Positions 34,401-44,128 are shown, numbered from the stretch's first letter. The stretch is 64,000 bases of DNA from an uncultured Bdellovibrionales bacterium (GCA_938002015.1 CALLAU010000022.1:1-64000); one strand, 5' to 3'. Numbers and translations are program-made. The notes: generated by a model not told the origin, from the sequence alone.

Positions 34401-34831
34401 TTAAACTTTTCATTACTAAAAAAAGTTCCATCACTATCATCACCACTTAAATATAAGGTTTTACCATTATCCTTAAAGGTTAATTTTAGCTCAACAATTC
34501 CATAAGCCCAAGAGTTTAAAACAACAATTTCATTTTCTTCTCTTTCGGCATGGTTATCAAAACTCCACGGGTTTTCTCTATTATAAGTAAAAGAGTACTC
34601 ACAGTATGAAAAGTCTCCAACCCAGCAAGGCTCATAAGATCTTTTTAAAAAATCATCTTTTAAAATAACAAATTCTAAAGTATTTAACTTAAAATTAAAC
34701 TCCACTCCTTGCCTAAAAAATCCAGAAGCGTGCTCACTAGATTCTTGCCATACACAGCTATACTCTTTTGCTGCTGATATAAGTGGTAACAAACTAAATA
34801 ACACTGTTAGTAATATATTTTGTGGTTTCAT
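34391..34831 (-). CDS. Small secreted Cys-containing protein, unknown
   Basis: The 146-residue protein has a signal peptide (cut near ISAA, residue 21). Its mature part has four Cys (YSCVWQ, EPCWVG, SYCEYS, FKCE at the C-terminus), suggesting two disulfides, and many aromatic residues in beta-strand patterns. It precedes and overlaps the 33225 gene, so the two may act together outside the cytoplasm. No family is recognised. Confidence 0.55.
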   Translation of the reverse strand: MKPQNILLTVLFSLLPLISAAKEYSCVWQESSEHASGFFRQGVEFNFKLNTLEFVILKDDFLKRSYEPCWVGDFSYCEYSFTYNRENPWSFDNHAEREENEIVVLNSWAYGIVELKLTFKDNGKTLYLSGDDSDGTFFSNEKFKCE

Positions 34832-34929
34832 CTTTTTTTTATCTTTTCCTTAATTCTTCTTTGTTACTTGTCTTCTTAACCTAATTTTCACTTATCTTAT
34901 CAAGATGCTTTTATTTTTTATTTTTTTAT

Positions 34930-35160
34930 TTAAGCAATACTATCAATGTATTTAGCTAAAGCTTTATCTTTATCTGTCACCCCACCAGCATCATGAGTAG
35001 TTAGTTCAATTTTTACTTTATTATAAACATTAAACCACTCAGGGTGATGATTCATTTCTTCTGCCTTTAGAGCAATACTTGTCATAAAAGCAAAAGCCTC
35101 TTTAAAGTCTTTAAACTCAAAACTCTTTACAAGCTTATTCTCTACTTCATTCCAACTCAT
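34930..35160 (-). CDS. phhB: Pterin-4a-carbinolamine dehydratase
   Basis: The 76-residue protein is a truncated-length but complete-looking dehydratase. The active-site signature [20 protein letters not shown], the following [12 protein letters not shown] and the C-terminal helix are all present. It dehydrates 4a-hydroxytetrahydropterin in pterin recycling. It is shorter than the usual 95-115 residues because the N-terminus is trimmed. No phenylalanine hydroxylase is nearby, so it may act in general pterin or molybdopterin metabolism. The ribosome site AGAGGTGAG is good. Confidence 0.88.
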   Translation of the reverse strand: MSWNEVENKLVKSFEFKDFKEAFAFMTSIALKAEEMNHHPEWFNVYNKVKIELTTHDAGGVTDKDKALAKYIDSIA

Positions 35161-35227
35161 AGACTCACCTCTACTTTTTTTCTTAATACGTTAACCTTAT
35201 AACTAAATTATGCTTATAAAATAGCAC

Positions 35228-35264
35228 TAGACTTATTTCTAGAATTATCTATCATAATGGTATG
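35228..35264 (+). promoter_or_regulatory. Candidate promoter with -10 box 6 nt before the ATG
   Basis: TAGACT (35228-35233), a 16-nt spacer and TATCAT (35250-35255) lie directly before the ATG at 35262, with 6 nt between. No ribosome site is seen. The -35 is weak, so the evidence is moderate. Confidence 0.3.
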
Positions 35265-35861
35265 AAAAAATTATTAACTATTTTAGCAATCACAGTCTCT
35301 CTTACTCAAAATGCACACGCTTTAGGCGAACTTATGGCCTCAGGCAATATCCTTAAGTTTGGAGAATACGATATCACAGCAATGGGACAGTCTTTTTCAA
35401 GTGGCCCTTCAGGCTCTAATATCGGTGTAATTGGAGAAATGGCCTTTAATAAAGATATGAACTTGAGATTTAGTGCCTCAACTGGAGAGTACTCTCTAGC
35501 TGCTGGAGCACACATTAAATGGGTCCCTTTTACAGAATCAAAAAATAAGCCTAATTTTGGAATTATCACAGGTGCTGAATTTGCAACGGAAGACAGCATC
35601 GATACTTTATTAGTAAGAATGAGCCCTTTTGTTTCAAAAAACTTCTCTTGGGAGCATGGAAATATGGAACCCTATTTAGGACTTCCTGTAGGTATTGTGA
35701 TTGTTGATTCTAATGATGATATCACTTCACAACTTGTGGTAGGAACAAAAGTTAAGTTTGAACGACTAGAATACATGACTTTTTCAATTGAAGGTGGCTT
35801 TAAAATAAAGAACTCTTTTTCCCACTTAGCACTTATGGCAACTCTTCAATTAGGGAAGTGA
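35262..35861 (+). CDS. Outer-membrane-like beta-barrel protein, unknown
   Basis: The 199-residue protein has a signal peptide (cut after AHA, residue 20). Alternating strands such as MNLRFSASTGEYSLAAGAHI, LLVRMSPFVSKNFSW and MTFSIEGGFKIK suggest a small barrel of eight or so strands, and it ends LALMATLQLGK. It is not recognised further. It starts with ATG very close to a -10-like box. It is convergent with the 1088-residue protein gene, with 7 nt between the stops. Confidence 0.55.
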   Translation: MKKLLTILAITVSLTQNAHALGELMASGNILKFGEYDITAMGQSFSSGPSGSNIGVIGEMAFNKDMNLRFSASTGEYSLAAGAHIKWVPFTESKNKPNFGIITGAEFATEDSIDTLLVRMSPFVSKNFSWEHGNMEPYLGLPVGIVIVDSNDDITSQLVVGTKVKFERLEYMTFSIEGGFKIKNSFSHLALMATLQLGK

Positions 35862-35868
35862 TTTTTAC

Positions 35869-38800
35869 TTAAAGAAGTAAAAAGGATTTACAGGTTAACT
35901 CCCTTTTAAAGATTTCTGATTTCATCAAAGCTCCACCAGGCAGCAGGTTTTCATAATCTTCAACCGTTAAAGTCTCTACTTGACTATACTCAACCCTTAA
36001 ATTTAGCTGAGCACCCCATGTATCAGTTTTTGAAAAAGTAAAAAAAGTTGGCTCTGATACACCGTTATTATATTCAAAAACATAGGCACTAACGGACATC
36101 TTTACGCCGTCCATAGAGTATTCCTGGATTGGCCACTCTCCTCTAAAAATAATATCGTCTGCAGCAATCCCACGATCATGAACCCAATTTAAAACTATTT
36201 CACCAGCCCTAATATCTAAATGCTCTACTTTATCTAAAGTTAAGGCTTCATCCCAAATTCTTTGGTTACTTTCACTCTCTAACATAATAGCTTGGTTTTG
36301 GTCTTCACTAAACTTTTCAAAAATCTCATATAAGTAACTAAATTGAACCTTACCATCTCCTCGATTTAATGAATACTCTTGCTCGCTCTCTATAGCAGGC
36401 TCGGCATTAGTAACAAAAAAACTTCTAAAAACACCCACGAAATCATCAAAAATACTGCCTCGATCCAAGATCAAACCATTAAGATCTTGTTCACTATTTC
36501 TCCCACTTATGCTCTTACCAGGCATCAAGGACCGATACTCTTCATCTGTTAAGTTAACCACTGAACTATAATCAATAACAGAATCAATTCCGCTTTGCCA
36601 AACATCGTTCTCAGAGAAAGCAAAGATTCTTGGCACCGATACCCCATCATCAAATTCAAAAATATAAACACTAGTTGAAAACCCCATTCTATTTCCAGAT
36701 TGGTTTTGAAGTAACCACTTTCCTCTGTAAATGATATCTTCTTTAGAAACACTTTGAGCTTCAGCCCACTCTTTAACAATACTCTTCACTTCTCTAGTTA
36801 GATTATTCCAGTTTTCAAAATTATCACTCTTTGTCCACAGCCTGTATTCCATATCGTAACTAGAAAAACCTATTTGGTTTTGGTCTTCACTAAACTGTTC
36901 AAAAATCTTATAAAGCTTGGAAAACTTAACTTCACCATCAACTTCAGCACTTACACTTATATCTCTAAAGCTTAAATCTCTCCCTCTTAAATAAGGCTTT
37001 ATTTCAGAATGCTCTCTCCAATGAGGCAATGTGAGAACATGCTTTTCTAACAAACCTATATGCTTCCCTCTTCGTATTAAACTAATTAACCATTTTGGAT
37101 GGTTCTTTGAGTATTCTTGTGTGAGTACATAAAGGATAATGCTATAATCAGCTAGACCTCTCTCCAAAATAATATCTACTAACTTTGAATGCTCTCCCCC
37201 CCAATAATCTTTAGATAGTACATACTCTACTATATCACCATCTAAATCACCTTTGTTAATGAGAATTTCAATTAGATGAGGATGATGACTCCAGGTCTCA
37301 CTAGATAGAACAAATTCTAATACATCTTCTAAAGCATCAATATTTTCAATGAACATTTCAGCAACTTCAGGGTGTTTTCCCCAATCACTTTCTTTTGATA
37401 AACTTAAGAAAGACTCATACATATCAATATGACCATTTCTAATAAGTAGCTTTAACCAGTCTAAACGAGTTCCCCAATAACTTTTAGAAAGAACATGATC
37501 CACTAACTGTTGATCAACTAATCTTGAATCAATCAAATACTCTATAATTTTTGGATAACTGCTCCATGCTTGTTGTGATAAAATATACTCAACTATGATA
37601 CTCAAAATTTCTACTCGCTCATTCTCTATTAAGCTTACTAACTGAGTATTTAAAAAATCTAATGCATTTTTAAAATCAGCCTCATCTGTATTTGTAGATC
37701 GCTGTAGTTTTCTTTTAAATTTTTCCAATAACCCTAAATCAGTCTCTTTAAGCTCTTCACTAGTTATAAGCTTTAAAAGACCATACGTCCCTAAGTTCAT
37801 ATTTTCAGGAATAAGAGTGATCGCATTTTTATTTTGAATAACGACATATCCATTCTCTTTAATAAAATGAAAATCTGTGTCTTCCTTTGCATCTGGATGA
37901 AGCCTAAACCTTATTGTTAAGCCCGAGCCAACTGCTCCCCGCAAACCAGTTGCTGTGTAAAAGCCACTACCATAAGCTGCGCTTTCACCGAAAACACCGC
38001 GCTCATCTCTTGAGATAAATACGTTAGCTCTTCCCTTTGTCGAGCGAGTTATATTCTCATAAGCTATAAAACTTTTAGTTTCATGAGAAACAATCAAATC
38101 TTTTCCAAATATCTCAGCTGCCGTTCTTCCTGCCCCTTGACCTAATTCAAAACTCTTTAAGGGCTCTTTATCAGCCCACCAGCTTAAAGATCCTATATCT
38201 TCAACACCTTGCTCATCCATCTCAAACAGCTTATCAATCAGTCCCACTCTATTTAAAAGGTCATATGAAAATTCAACATCAGGAGTATTTAGCAAGGCTT
38301 TTAGACTAAACTCTTTAACTTTCTTCTTACTGTATGATCCAAGTTGTGTGAAATCTTGCTCGGCAATGATCCTTGTTATTAAAGACAAATCTTCACTTGT
38401 TCCAACAACCTCATACTGCGTAAGTTTTGCCAAGTAACGAATAGCTGATAAGACAGGAGGGTTATTACCATCCAAAAAACGCTGAGTTGATGAATGGTTC
38501 TCATTAAATAAATACTTAATCTGAGCGTTTGCAATATCAGCTAAAAATTGAGATCTCGGATTATCCCAATCCATTATGTCTCTATAAATACCATCCCCTG
38601 GATTTGGATTAAGGGATATCATGCCTGTTGAGTTAGTATCTGTATGCTGATTTCTAAAATCAACATCTCCTAATAGAGGCCGCTTATCTCCAATTGATGC
38701 TCTTAAAAGCCTAACTTCCCAAGCATCTCTATCACCAACAAAATGCGGGTATTTTTCTTTTAAAATACTTTGCAAAGCTTCAGCTTGCTCAGCAGTGCCA

Positions 38801-39135
38801 TCAACGACGATGTCTAAATCTTGGTTTCCGCGGTAAATGTTTGTAAAGTCATAATCAAAACGCTCGGCTTGATATTTTTCATCACCAGCTTCACGTTCTA
38901 AATCCCATCTCACGTAGTGCGCAAAAGCTGAAGCTGTTCCACCAAAAAGATAAACTTTTACCCCAAGCTTATTTGCTTCTTCTTGAATGAATTTAAATTC
39001 TGGAACGCGTTCTAGTCGAATTTGAGTTTCAATAGACAGCTCATCCATTGTAACCTGGGCCTGAGTGCTTAAACTATACAAGAAAAGTAATAATAGAGAG
39101 CTCATTATTTTAAGTCTGATTAATTTTTGAAACAC
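35869..39135 (-). CDS. 1088-residue secreted multidomain protein with nucleotidyltransferase-like head
   Basis: The start is GTG, with GGAG about 9 nt upstream, followed by a signal peptide (cut after TQA, residue 26). Residues about 58-165 resemble the head of CCA-adding/poly(A) polymerases: VYLFGGTASAFAHYV, then NQDLDIVVDG (Asp106 and Asp108), then GDVDF. About 330-447 is a second domain with GVFGESAAYGSGFYTATG, weakly ADP-ribosyltransferase-like. About 508-715 holds some six helical repeats of 30-35 residues (YVLSKDYW...HSKLVDIILERG). The C-terminus is a tandem duplication (about 735-870 and 928-1066), each copy with IFEQFSEDQNQ, DIIYRG and SVYIFEF-type blocks. No homologue is known to me. 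Confidence 0.65.
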   Translation of the reverse strand: MFQKLIRLKIMSSLLLLFLYSLSTQAQVTMDELSIETQIRLERVPEFKFIQEEANKLGVKVYLFGGTASAFAHYVRWDLEREAGDEKYQAERFDYDFTNIYRGNQDLDIVVDGTAEQAEALQSILKEKYPHFVGDRDAWEVRLLRASIGDKRPLLGDVDFRNQHTDTNSTGMISLNPNPGDGIYRDIMDWDNPRSQFLADIANAQIKYLFNENHSSTQRFLDGNNPPVLSAIRYLAKLTQYEVVGTSEDLSLITRIIAEQDFTQLGSYSKKKVKEFSLKALLNTPDVEFSYDLLNRVGLIDKLFEMDEQGVEDIGSLSWWADKEPLKSFELGQGAGRTAAEIFGKDLIVSHETKSFIAYENITRSTKGRANVFISRDERGVFGESAAYGSGFYTATGLRGAVGSGLTIRFRLHPDAKEDTDFHFIKENGYVVIQNKNAITLIPENMNLGTYGLLKLITSEELKETDLGLLEKFKRKLQRSTNTDEADFKNALDFLNTQLVSLIENERVEILSIIVEYILSQQAWSSYPKIIEYLIDSRLVDQQLVDHVLSKSYWGTRLDWLKLLIRNGHIDMYESFLSLSKESDWGKHPEVAEMFIENIDALEDVLEFVLSSETWSHHPHLIEILINKGDLDGDIVEYVLSKDYWGGEHSKLVDIILERGLADYSIILYVLTQEYSKNHPKWLISLIRRGKHIGLLEKHVLTLPHWREHSEIKPYLRGRDLSFRDISVSAEVDGEVKFSKLYKIFEQFSEDQNQIGFSSYDMEYRLWTKSDNFENWNNLTREVKSIVKEWAEAQSVSKEDIIYRGKWLLQNQSGNRMGFSTSVYIFEFDDGVSVPRIFAFSENDVWQSGIDSVIDYSSVVNLTDEEYRSLMPGKSISGRNSEQDLNGLILDRGSIFDDFVGVFRSFFVTNAEPAIESEQEYSLNRGDGKVQFSYLYEIFEKFSEDQNQAIMLESESNQRIWDEALTLDKVEHLDIRAGEIVLNWVHDRGIAADDIIFRGEWPIQEYSMDGVKMSVSAYVFEYNNGVSEPTFFTFSKTDTWGAQLNLRVEYSQVETLTVEDYENLLPGGALMKSEIFKRELTCKSFLLL

Positions 39136-39283
39136 TCAAGCTCTCTCCTCTCTACTTATGTAGGTTAAGAAGCATTAATAATGCCAGAAAAGATCGCATC
39201 TACTTAGTTTAAGCTCTAAATTAAGGGCTCAGCAGCTCTTTTTTGTCATTCTGTGATGAAGAGTGACTTTTTCTGTTAAATAC

Positions 39284-39316
39284 AAAAAAAAGCTCACTTA
39301 GAGCGAGCTTTTCTTT
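39284..39316 (-). terminator. Terminator downstream of dnaK
   Basis: AAAAGCTC (39288-39295) pairs with GAGCTTTT (39305-39312). Read on the minus strand the stem is followed by a long T-run. It lies 25 nt after the dnaK stop. Confidence 0.85.
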
Positions 39317-39340
39317 ATAAAAATTTTGAAAAAAAAAGTT

Positions 39341-41263
39341 TTAATTTACATCTTTAAAATCAGCATCAATCACATCATCATTAGGTTTTGCTTTAGGACC
39401 TTCGCTAGCTGCTTGATCAGCTCCCGAAGCAGCATCACCACCTGCTTCACCTTTTTGAGATTCATAAAGAGCTGTACTTAGCTTATGACTCATGTTTGTA
39501 AGCCTTTCAGTAGCTCCATTTAGCGCTTCAATTGATTTAGAATCTTCTTCTGAAGCTAAAACTTTTTTTGCTTCTTCAATAACTTCTTCAGTACTTTTTA
39601 CGTCAGCTTCAGGAAGTTTTTCTTTGTTTTCAGTAATAAGCTTTTCAGTTTGATAAACTAAATTATCAAGTTGGTTTTTAGCGTTAATAGTGTCTTTCTT
39701 CTTTTTATCTTCTTCAGCGTGAAGCTCAGCATCTTTAACCATTTGCTCAATTTCTTCTTCAGTTAAACCTGATTTAGAAGTGATCTTAATAGCCTGCTCT
39801 TTTCCTGTTCCTTGATCTTTTGCAGAAACATTAATAATACCATTAGCATCAATATCAAAAGTCACTTCAATTTTTGGGGCGCCTTTTGGAGCTGCAGGAA
39901 TACCAACTAGTTCAAATCTACCTAAAGACTTATTAAACTCCGCCATCTCTCTTTCACCTTGAAGCACATGAATATCAACGTTTGTTTGATTATCAGCAGC
40001 TGTTGAAAAGATTTGAGATTTTCTTGTAGGAATAGTTGTGTTCTTATCAATAAGCCTTGTAAATACTCCTCCAAGAGTTTCTAAACCTAGTGATAAAGGC
40101 GTTACATCTAAAAGAAGAACATCTTTTACTTCACCAGTTAAAACTCCACCTTGAACAGCAGCACCAAGAGCCACAACTTCATCTGGATTTACGGACTTGT
40201 TTGTTTCTTTACCAAAGAAATCAACAACTGCTTTTTGAACAGCTGGAATTCTTGTAGAACCACCAACTAGTACCACTTCATCAATTTCAGAAGTTGAAAG
40301 ACCTGAGTCTTTAAGAGCTATTTTACATGGCTCTAAAGTTCTTTTAACTAAATCCGCAGTAAGTTGATCAAATTTTGCGCGAGTTAACTTTAAGTTCATA
40401 TGCTTTGGACCATTTTGATCAGCAGTGATGAAAGGAAGGTTGATTTCTGTTTCCATTGCAGTACTTAATTCAACTTTAGCTTTTTCAGCAGCTTCTTTAA
40501 GTCTTTGAAGAGCCATTTTATCACCTTTAAGGTTAACACCCTGCTCATTCTTAAACTCAGTAATAAGCCAATCAAGAATCACTTCATCAAAATTATCTCC
40601 ACCAAGTTGAGTGTCACCATTTGTAGCTTTTACTTCTACAACATCATCTCCTACTTCAAGAATAGAAACATCAAAAGTACCACCACCTAAATCATAAATT
40701 ACAATTTTTTGATCTTTCTTTTTATCTAAACCGTATGCAAGAGCTGCAGCTGTTGGCTCGTTAATAATTCTTTTAACCTCAAGACCTGCAATTTTACCGG
40801 CATCTTTTGTAGCTTGTCTTTGAGCATCGTTAAAATAAGCAGGTACAGTAACAACTGCTTCTGTTACTTCTTGTCCAAGATAGTTTTCAGCAACTGTTTT
40901 TAGCTTTCCTAAAACTGCAGCTGAAATCTCTTCTGGAGTTAATGTGTTTCCATTAACATCAAAACCACAGTCTTCACCTTTTTGAACTATTTTATATGGA
41001 ACAATATCTAACTCAGCTTTTTCAACCTCAGCAAACCTTCTACCAATGTATCTCTTTGCTGAATAAATAGTATTTTCAGGGTTAGTTACAGCTTGTCTTT
41101 TTGCAACCTGACCTACTAATTTCTCACCTTCTTTTGTAAAGGCCACGATTGAAGGTGTTGTTCTAGCCCCTTCTTCATTTACAAGAACTTTAGGCGATCC
41201 ACCTTCCATAACAGCAACAACTGAATTCGTTGTACCTAAATCTATTCCAATAACTTTACTCAT
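39341..41263 (-). CDS. dnaK: Hsp70 chaperone DnaK
   Basis: The 640-residue protein starts [20 protein letters not shown], with the other ATPase signatures [14 protein letters not shown] and [14 protein letters not shown]. The substrate-binding domain begins near 390 ([17 protein letters not shown]), and the lid ends with the conserved acidic tail [12 protein letters not shown]. With DnaJ and GrpE it folds and disaggregates proteins. The ribosome site AAGGAG is 8 nt before the ATG. It lies downstream of dnaJ, the reverse of the usual order; no grpE or hrcA is nearby. Confidence 0.98.
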   Translation of the reverse strand: MSKVIGIDLGTTNSVVAVMEGGSPKVLVNEEGARTTPSIVAFTKEGEKLVGQVAKRQAVTNPENTIYSAKRYIGRRFAEVEKAELDIVPYKIVQKGEDCGFDVNGNTLTPEEISAAVLGKLKTVAENYLGQEVTEAVVTVPAYFNDAQRQATKDAGKIAGLEVKRIINEPTAAALAYGLDKKKDQKIVIYDLGGGTFDVSILEVGDDVVEVKATNGDTQLGGDNFDEVILDWLITEFKNEQGVNLKGDKMALQRLKEAAEKAKVELSTAMETEINLPFITADQNGPKHMNLKLTRAKFDQLTADLVKRTLEPCKIALKDSGLSTSEIDEVVLVGGSTRIPAVQKAVVDFFGKETNKSVNPDEVVALGAAVQGGVLTGEVKDVLLLDVTPLSLGLETLGGVFTRLIDKNTTIPTRKSQIFSTAADNQTNVDIHVLQGEREMAEFNKSLGRFELVGIPAAPKGAPKIEVTFDIDANGIINVSAKDQGTGKEQAIKITSKSGLTEEEIEQMVKDAELHAEEDKKKKDTINAKNQLDNLVYQTEKLITENKEKLPEADVKSTEEVIEEAKKVLASEEDSKSIEALNGATERLTNMSHKLSTALYESQKGEAGGDAASGADQAASEGPKAKPNDDVIDADFKDVN

Positions 41264-41312
41264 CTCTTATTTCTCCTTCTAAATTGAAGCTATGTTATAA
41301 TACTTAATAAAA

Positions 41313-41342
41313 CTAATCTGTTTACATTCTAAAAACTGTCAA
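41313..41342 (-). promoter_or_regulatory. Candidate promoter for dnaK
   Basis: On the minus strand TTGACA (41342-41337), an 18-nt spacer and GATTAG (41318-41313) lie about 50 nt upstream of dnaK. The dnaJ upstream region has the same layout: TTGACC, 18 nt, TATTAG. The -10 is weak. A HrcA/CIRCE element or sigma-32 consensus was not seen. Confidence 0.4.
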
Positions 41343-41352
41343 GGCAGTGTTT

Positions 41353-42468
41353 TTATCCAAACCATCCTTTTGGCTTCACTTTTTCACCTTTTTCTTCAGC
41401 AATCTCTCTTAAAAGTTTTTCTTCCTTTTTTGTAAGACTTTTTGGAATTTTAACTTTCATTTTAAACCTGATATCCCCTTTAGTTCTGCCTCTAAGAGAC
41501 GGGAAACCTGATTTTTTAACTCTCACTTCATCACCGCTTTGAGTCCCAAGAGGAACTTCAACATTTACAGTTGAGCTTAGTGTTTCAACCTCTACTTCTG
41601 TTCCAAGTATAGATTGTAAATAACTCACTTCTAAATCACTTACTAAATCTAAACCTTCTCTATAAAACTTTGGATGGTCTTGCACCTTTACGACAACGTA
41701 AAGATCACCATCTCCACCACCTAGATGACCTCCATCACCTTCGCCTGAGAGCCTTAACTGACTTCCACTTTCTACTCCTGCAGGCACAGTAACCTGAATT
41801 TTTCTAGGCCTTTCAAGCCTTCCACCACCTGAGCATTGTTTACAAGGATCTTTAATAACCGTTCCAGCACCCCTACAAGAAGGGCAAGTTGTAGCCATAG
41901 TAAAAAAGCCTTGCCTTTGAATCACTTGTCCAGAACCACCACAGTGATCACAAGTTGTTGCAGATTTTCCTGGCTCAGCACCAGAACCATCACAAGTTTG
42001 ACAGTCTTCATCAGAGTTAAACGTAATTTCTTTTTTTGTTCCTTCAAGGGAGTCTTTAAGACTGATATCTAAAAAATACCTTAAATCAGAGCCTCTTTTA
42101 GGTCTTGGCTTTTGGGAGCGACTTCCTCCACGGGAAAATCCACCACCAGCAGCTCCACCGAAAAAATCACCAAAGATATCTGAGAAGTTTTCAAAAATAT
42201 CTGAAGCATCAGCAAAACCGCCAGGGCCTCCGCCACCCATGCCCTGAAAGCCAGCATGTCCAAACCTGTCATATCTGGCCTTTTTCTCATCATTACTAAG
42301 CACTTCATATGCCTCAGCAGCCTCTTTAAACTTATCTTCAGCCTCTTTGTTGTCGGGGTTCTTATCAGGGTGATACTTCATAGCAAGCTTTCTATAAGCT
42401 TTCTTAATCACTGTAGGATCAGAGGATTTATCAACACCAAGAACTTCATAATAATCACGTTTAGACAT
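41353..42468 (-). CDS. dnaJ: Hsp40 co-chaperone DnaJ
   Basis: The protein is 371 residues from the ATG at 42468. The J domain carries the HPD motif in [11 protein letters not shown], followed by a Gly/Phe-rich region, then four zinc-binding CxxCxGxG-type repeats ([32 protein letters not shown]) and the C-terminal client domains. An upstream TTG at 42471 would add one residue, but ATG gives the normal [12 protein letters not shown] start. No ribosome site is present, and a -10-like box lies 5 nt away. It is upstream of dnaK. Confidence 0.97.
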   Translation of the reverse strand: MSKRDYYEVLGVDKSSDPTVIKKAYRKLAMKYHPDKNPDNKEAEDKFKEAAEAYEVLSNDEKKARYDRFGHAGFQGMGGGGPGGFADASDIFENFSDIFGDFFGGAAGGGFSRGGSRSQKPRPKRGSDLRYFLDISLKDSLEGTKKEITFNSDEDCQTCDGSGAEPGKSATTCDHCGGSGQVIQRQGFFTMATTCPSCRGAGTVIKDPCKQCSGGGRLERPRKIQVTVPAGVESGSQLRLSGEGDGGHLGGGDGDLYVVVKVQDHPKFYREGLDLVSDLEVSYLQSILGTEVEVETLSSTVNVEVPLGTQSGDEVRVKKSGFPSLRGRTKGDIRFKMKVKIPKSLTKKEEKLLREIAEEKGEKVKPKGWFG

Positions 42469-42503
42469 CAAAGCTAATATGAGTGTTCTTTTTAAAAGGT
42501 CAA
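42466..42503 (-). promoter_or_regulatory. Candidate leaderless promoter of dnaJ
   Basis: On the minus strand TTGACC (42503-42498), an 18-nt spacer and TATTAG (42479-42474) are followed after 5 nt by ATG at 42468. No Shine-Dalgarno sequence fits. The expected start point falls on or next to the A of ATG, implying leaderless dnaJ mRNA. Confidence 0.5.
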
Positions 42504-42642
42504 GTTAGCTAAATTCAATGCTTTATAAGATTAAATTTATACCCAAAAAAGACTCTTTATTAAGCTCTTCATAACGGTGTAAAAGTTAAAAAAATTATTT
42601 AGATATTATGATAAACTATTGTAAATACTTGTTTTTTATTAT

Positions 42643-43323
42643 TTATTTTTCAGATGAGCTGATTTCTCTTAATTCACCAGCAAGCTTAATAAGCCTTTTC
42701 TCAACACTAAGCTTAGCCTCTTCATCTTCCATCTCATCATACATTTGCTTAAGAACTGTAAAACTCAACTGCTTCTTTCCAGCCTTAGAATAAAGCCTTG
42801 AGGCCAGTGACTTTGTCCAGTAAGGAGCCCCATTGTTAGCAGCTATTTCAAAATACTTGGCTGCTTTTTCCTCATCCTTAATTTCTTCATTATAAAGGTA
42901 TGCAAGTCTGTAGTTCATTACCCAATCATCTGGGTAGTATTTTAACCCATTTAAAAAAAGCTCTTCAGCTCCTAGGTGATCATCTTGAATGATTGTAAGT
43001 TTTGTAGCGCCATGCTTTCCAATCACTTGATATTTTGGATCAAGAGTTATAGCTGACTTTAAAACCTTATACCCCCATCTATAAGGGCATTTCTTTCCCT
43101 CAGGGTCTTTGTACTTAGAACATGTCCAGTTGTTTTGAATATAATTTAGCCACAAAGAGTCTGCAAAGATTTGCTGGAAGCCAAAGTGAATATACTCCAC
43201 ACCATCAGGTGGAGGAAGAATTTTAACAGAGTTTTTTAAGCTATGAATAGGATTTAAAAATAACGCTGCAACAAAAAAAATATATCCGTTTATAATATAT
43301 AAATTATCAAAACTAAAACGCAT
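42643..43323 (-). CDS. Membrane-anchored TPR-like protein, unknown
   Basis: The 226-residue protein has a single N-terminal hydrophobic segment (YIINGYIFFVAALFLNPI), likely an uncleaved anchor. The rest is helical with TPR-like units around GYKVLKSAITLDPKYQVIG, AEELFLNGLKYYPDDWVMNY and AAKYFEIAANNGAPYWTKS. The signature GFQQIFADSLWLNYIQ near residue 47 is typical of uncharacterised proteins in this group. It follows pilA at 90 nt with a terminator between, so it may have a role in pilus or envelope assembly, but this is only position-based. Confidence 0.6.
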   Translation of the reverse strand: MRFSFDNLYIINGYIFFVAALFLNPIHSLKNSVKILPPPDGVEYIHFGFQQIFADSLWLNYIQNNWTCSKYKDPEGKKCPYRWGYKVLKSAITLDPKYQVIGKHGATKLTIIQDDHLGAEELFLNGLKYYPDDWVMNYRLAYLYNEEIKDEEKAAKYFEIAANNGAPYWTKSLASRLYSKAGKKQLSFTVLKQMYDEMEDEEAKLSVEKRLIKLAGELREISSSEK

Positions 43324-43344
43324 ACTAACAAAACCTTTTAGAGC

Positions 43345-43380
43345 AAAAAAAAAGCCCCAAACTAGAGTTTAAGGCTTTTT
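43345..43380 (-). terminator. Terminator downstream of pilA
   Basis: On the minus strand AAGCCTTAAA and TTTGGGGCTT form a stem with two G-T pairs, followed by nine T. It lies 35 nt past the pilin stop. Confidence 0.8.
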
Positions 43381-43414
43381 ATGCTAGATTTAAAGTCTAG
43401 GTAATTACAAATTA

Positions 43415-43954
43415 TTATTGAAAAACATCATCTCTTGTAACAGCAAACGTTTTGTTTTGGTTTAAAGTCCAATCATCAGTACCTGCATCACCGTCAATAT
43501 TTGCTCTAGCTTGAATTGAGAACGTAGTTGCTGCAGCAACGTTAGTACCACCTGTTAAGTTTGGTGGAACAACAGCATAAGTACATGTGAATGTAGCGTT
43601 TGCACAAGCAGTTCTAGACCTTCTAAAGTTAGCTGTAGGGTTATTACCCGCAAAAGTGGCGCTCGGATGGTTAGCTGGACCGGCAACTCCGTTACCCGCA
43701 AAACCTACGTTATAAAGAAGAGCACCATCTGGCTGATAGCCGATTGCTCTAAAGTCACCATAGTACTGGTTCCATTCTGCAAAAAAAGCTTTCTCAGCAG
43801 TATAAAGACCACTCATCATAGACTTTGCTTCTGCTTGTTTCGTTTTAGCGATAAACCTTTGGTATTGTGGAACCCCTACAGTTGCCAAAAGACCAATGAT
43901 CACAACAACAATCATCAATTCAATAAGGGAAAAACCCTTTTGACTCTTCTTCAT
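43415..43954 (-). CDS. pilA: Type IV pilin / PilA-like major pilin
   Basis: The protein is 179 residues from the ATG at 43954, with an AGGAGGAC ribosome site 5 nt upstream; a further upstream in-frame start at 43999 lacks one and is rejected. The leader MKKSQKG is cleaved before FSLIELMIVVVIIG, with the +5 Glu. The globular part contains two Cys (RTACANATFTCTYAV) that probably form the C-terminal disulfide loop. It is a type IVa pilin by leader type and is transcribed as a monocistron ending at a strong terminator. It shares the leader type with the T2SS pseudopilins, so one peptidase could process all. Confidence 0.92.
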   Translation of the reverse strand: MKKSQKGFSLIELMIVVVIIGLLATVGVPQYQRFIAKTKQAEAKSMMSGLYTAEKAFFAEWNQYYGDFRAIGYQPDGALLYNVGFAGNGVAGPANHPSATFAGNNPTANFRRSRTACANATFTCTYAVVPPNLTGGTNVAAATTFSIQARANIDGDAGTDDWTLNQNKTFAVTRDDVFQ

Positions 43955-44128
43955 ATAACGTCCTCCTATTTTTTCGAACACTATTAAATCGGAAGACAAA
44001 CCAAACTAGTTTAGGTAATTTTAATAAAAATTGAGACAAATATTGAAAACTTGCCTCAGTATAGAACAAAATCTGGTTTAAGACGCAAAAGTGTTATACG
44101 GTTGATAACAATTTTAAGGAGAGTTTAA

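Noticed and set aside
38026..38140. Calling the middle domain of the 1088-residue protein an ADP-ribosyltransferase
   Set aside because: Only a vague GSGFYTATG likeness is visible; the catalytic Arg, Ser-Thr-Ser and Glu signatures could not be placed, so it stays a weak suggestion.
42469..42471. TTG start of dnaJ one codon upstream of the ATG
   Set aside because: It has no ribosome site and would add only one residue before the normal [12 protein letters not shown] start; ATG at 42468 is kept.
43955..43999. Upstream start of pilA giving a 15-residue longer leader
   Set aside because: A strong AGGAGG site directs initiation at 43954, and the resulting leader is of normal length.
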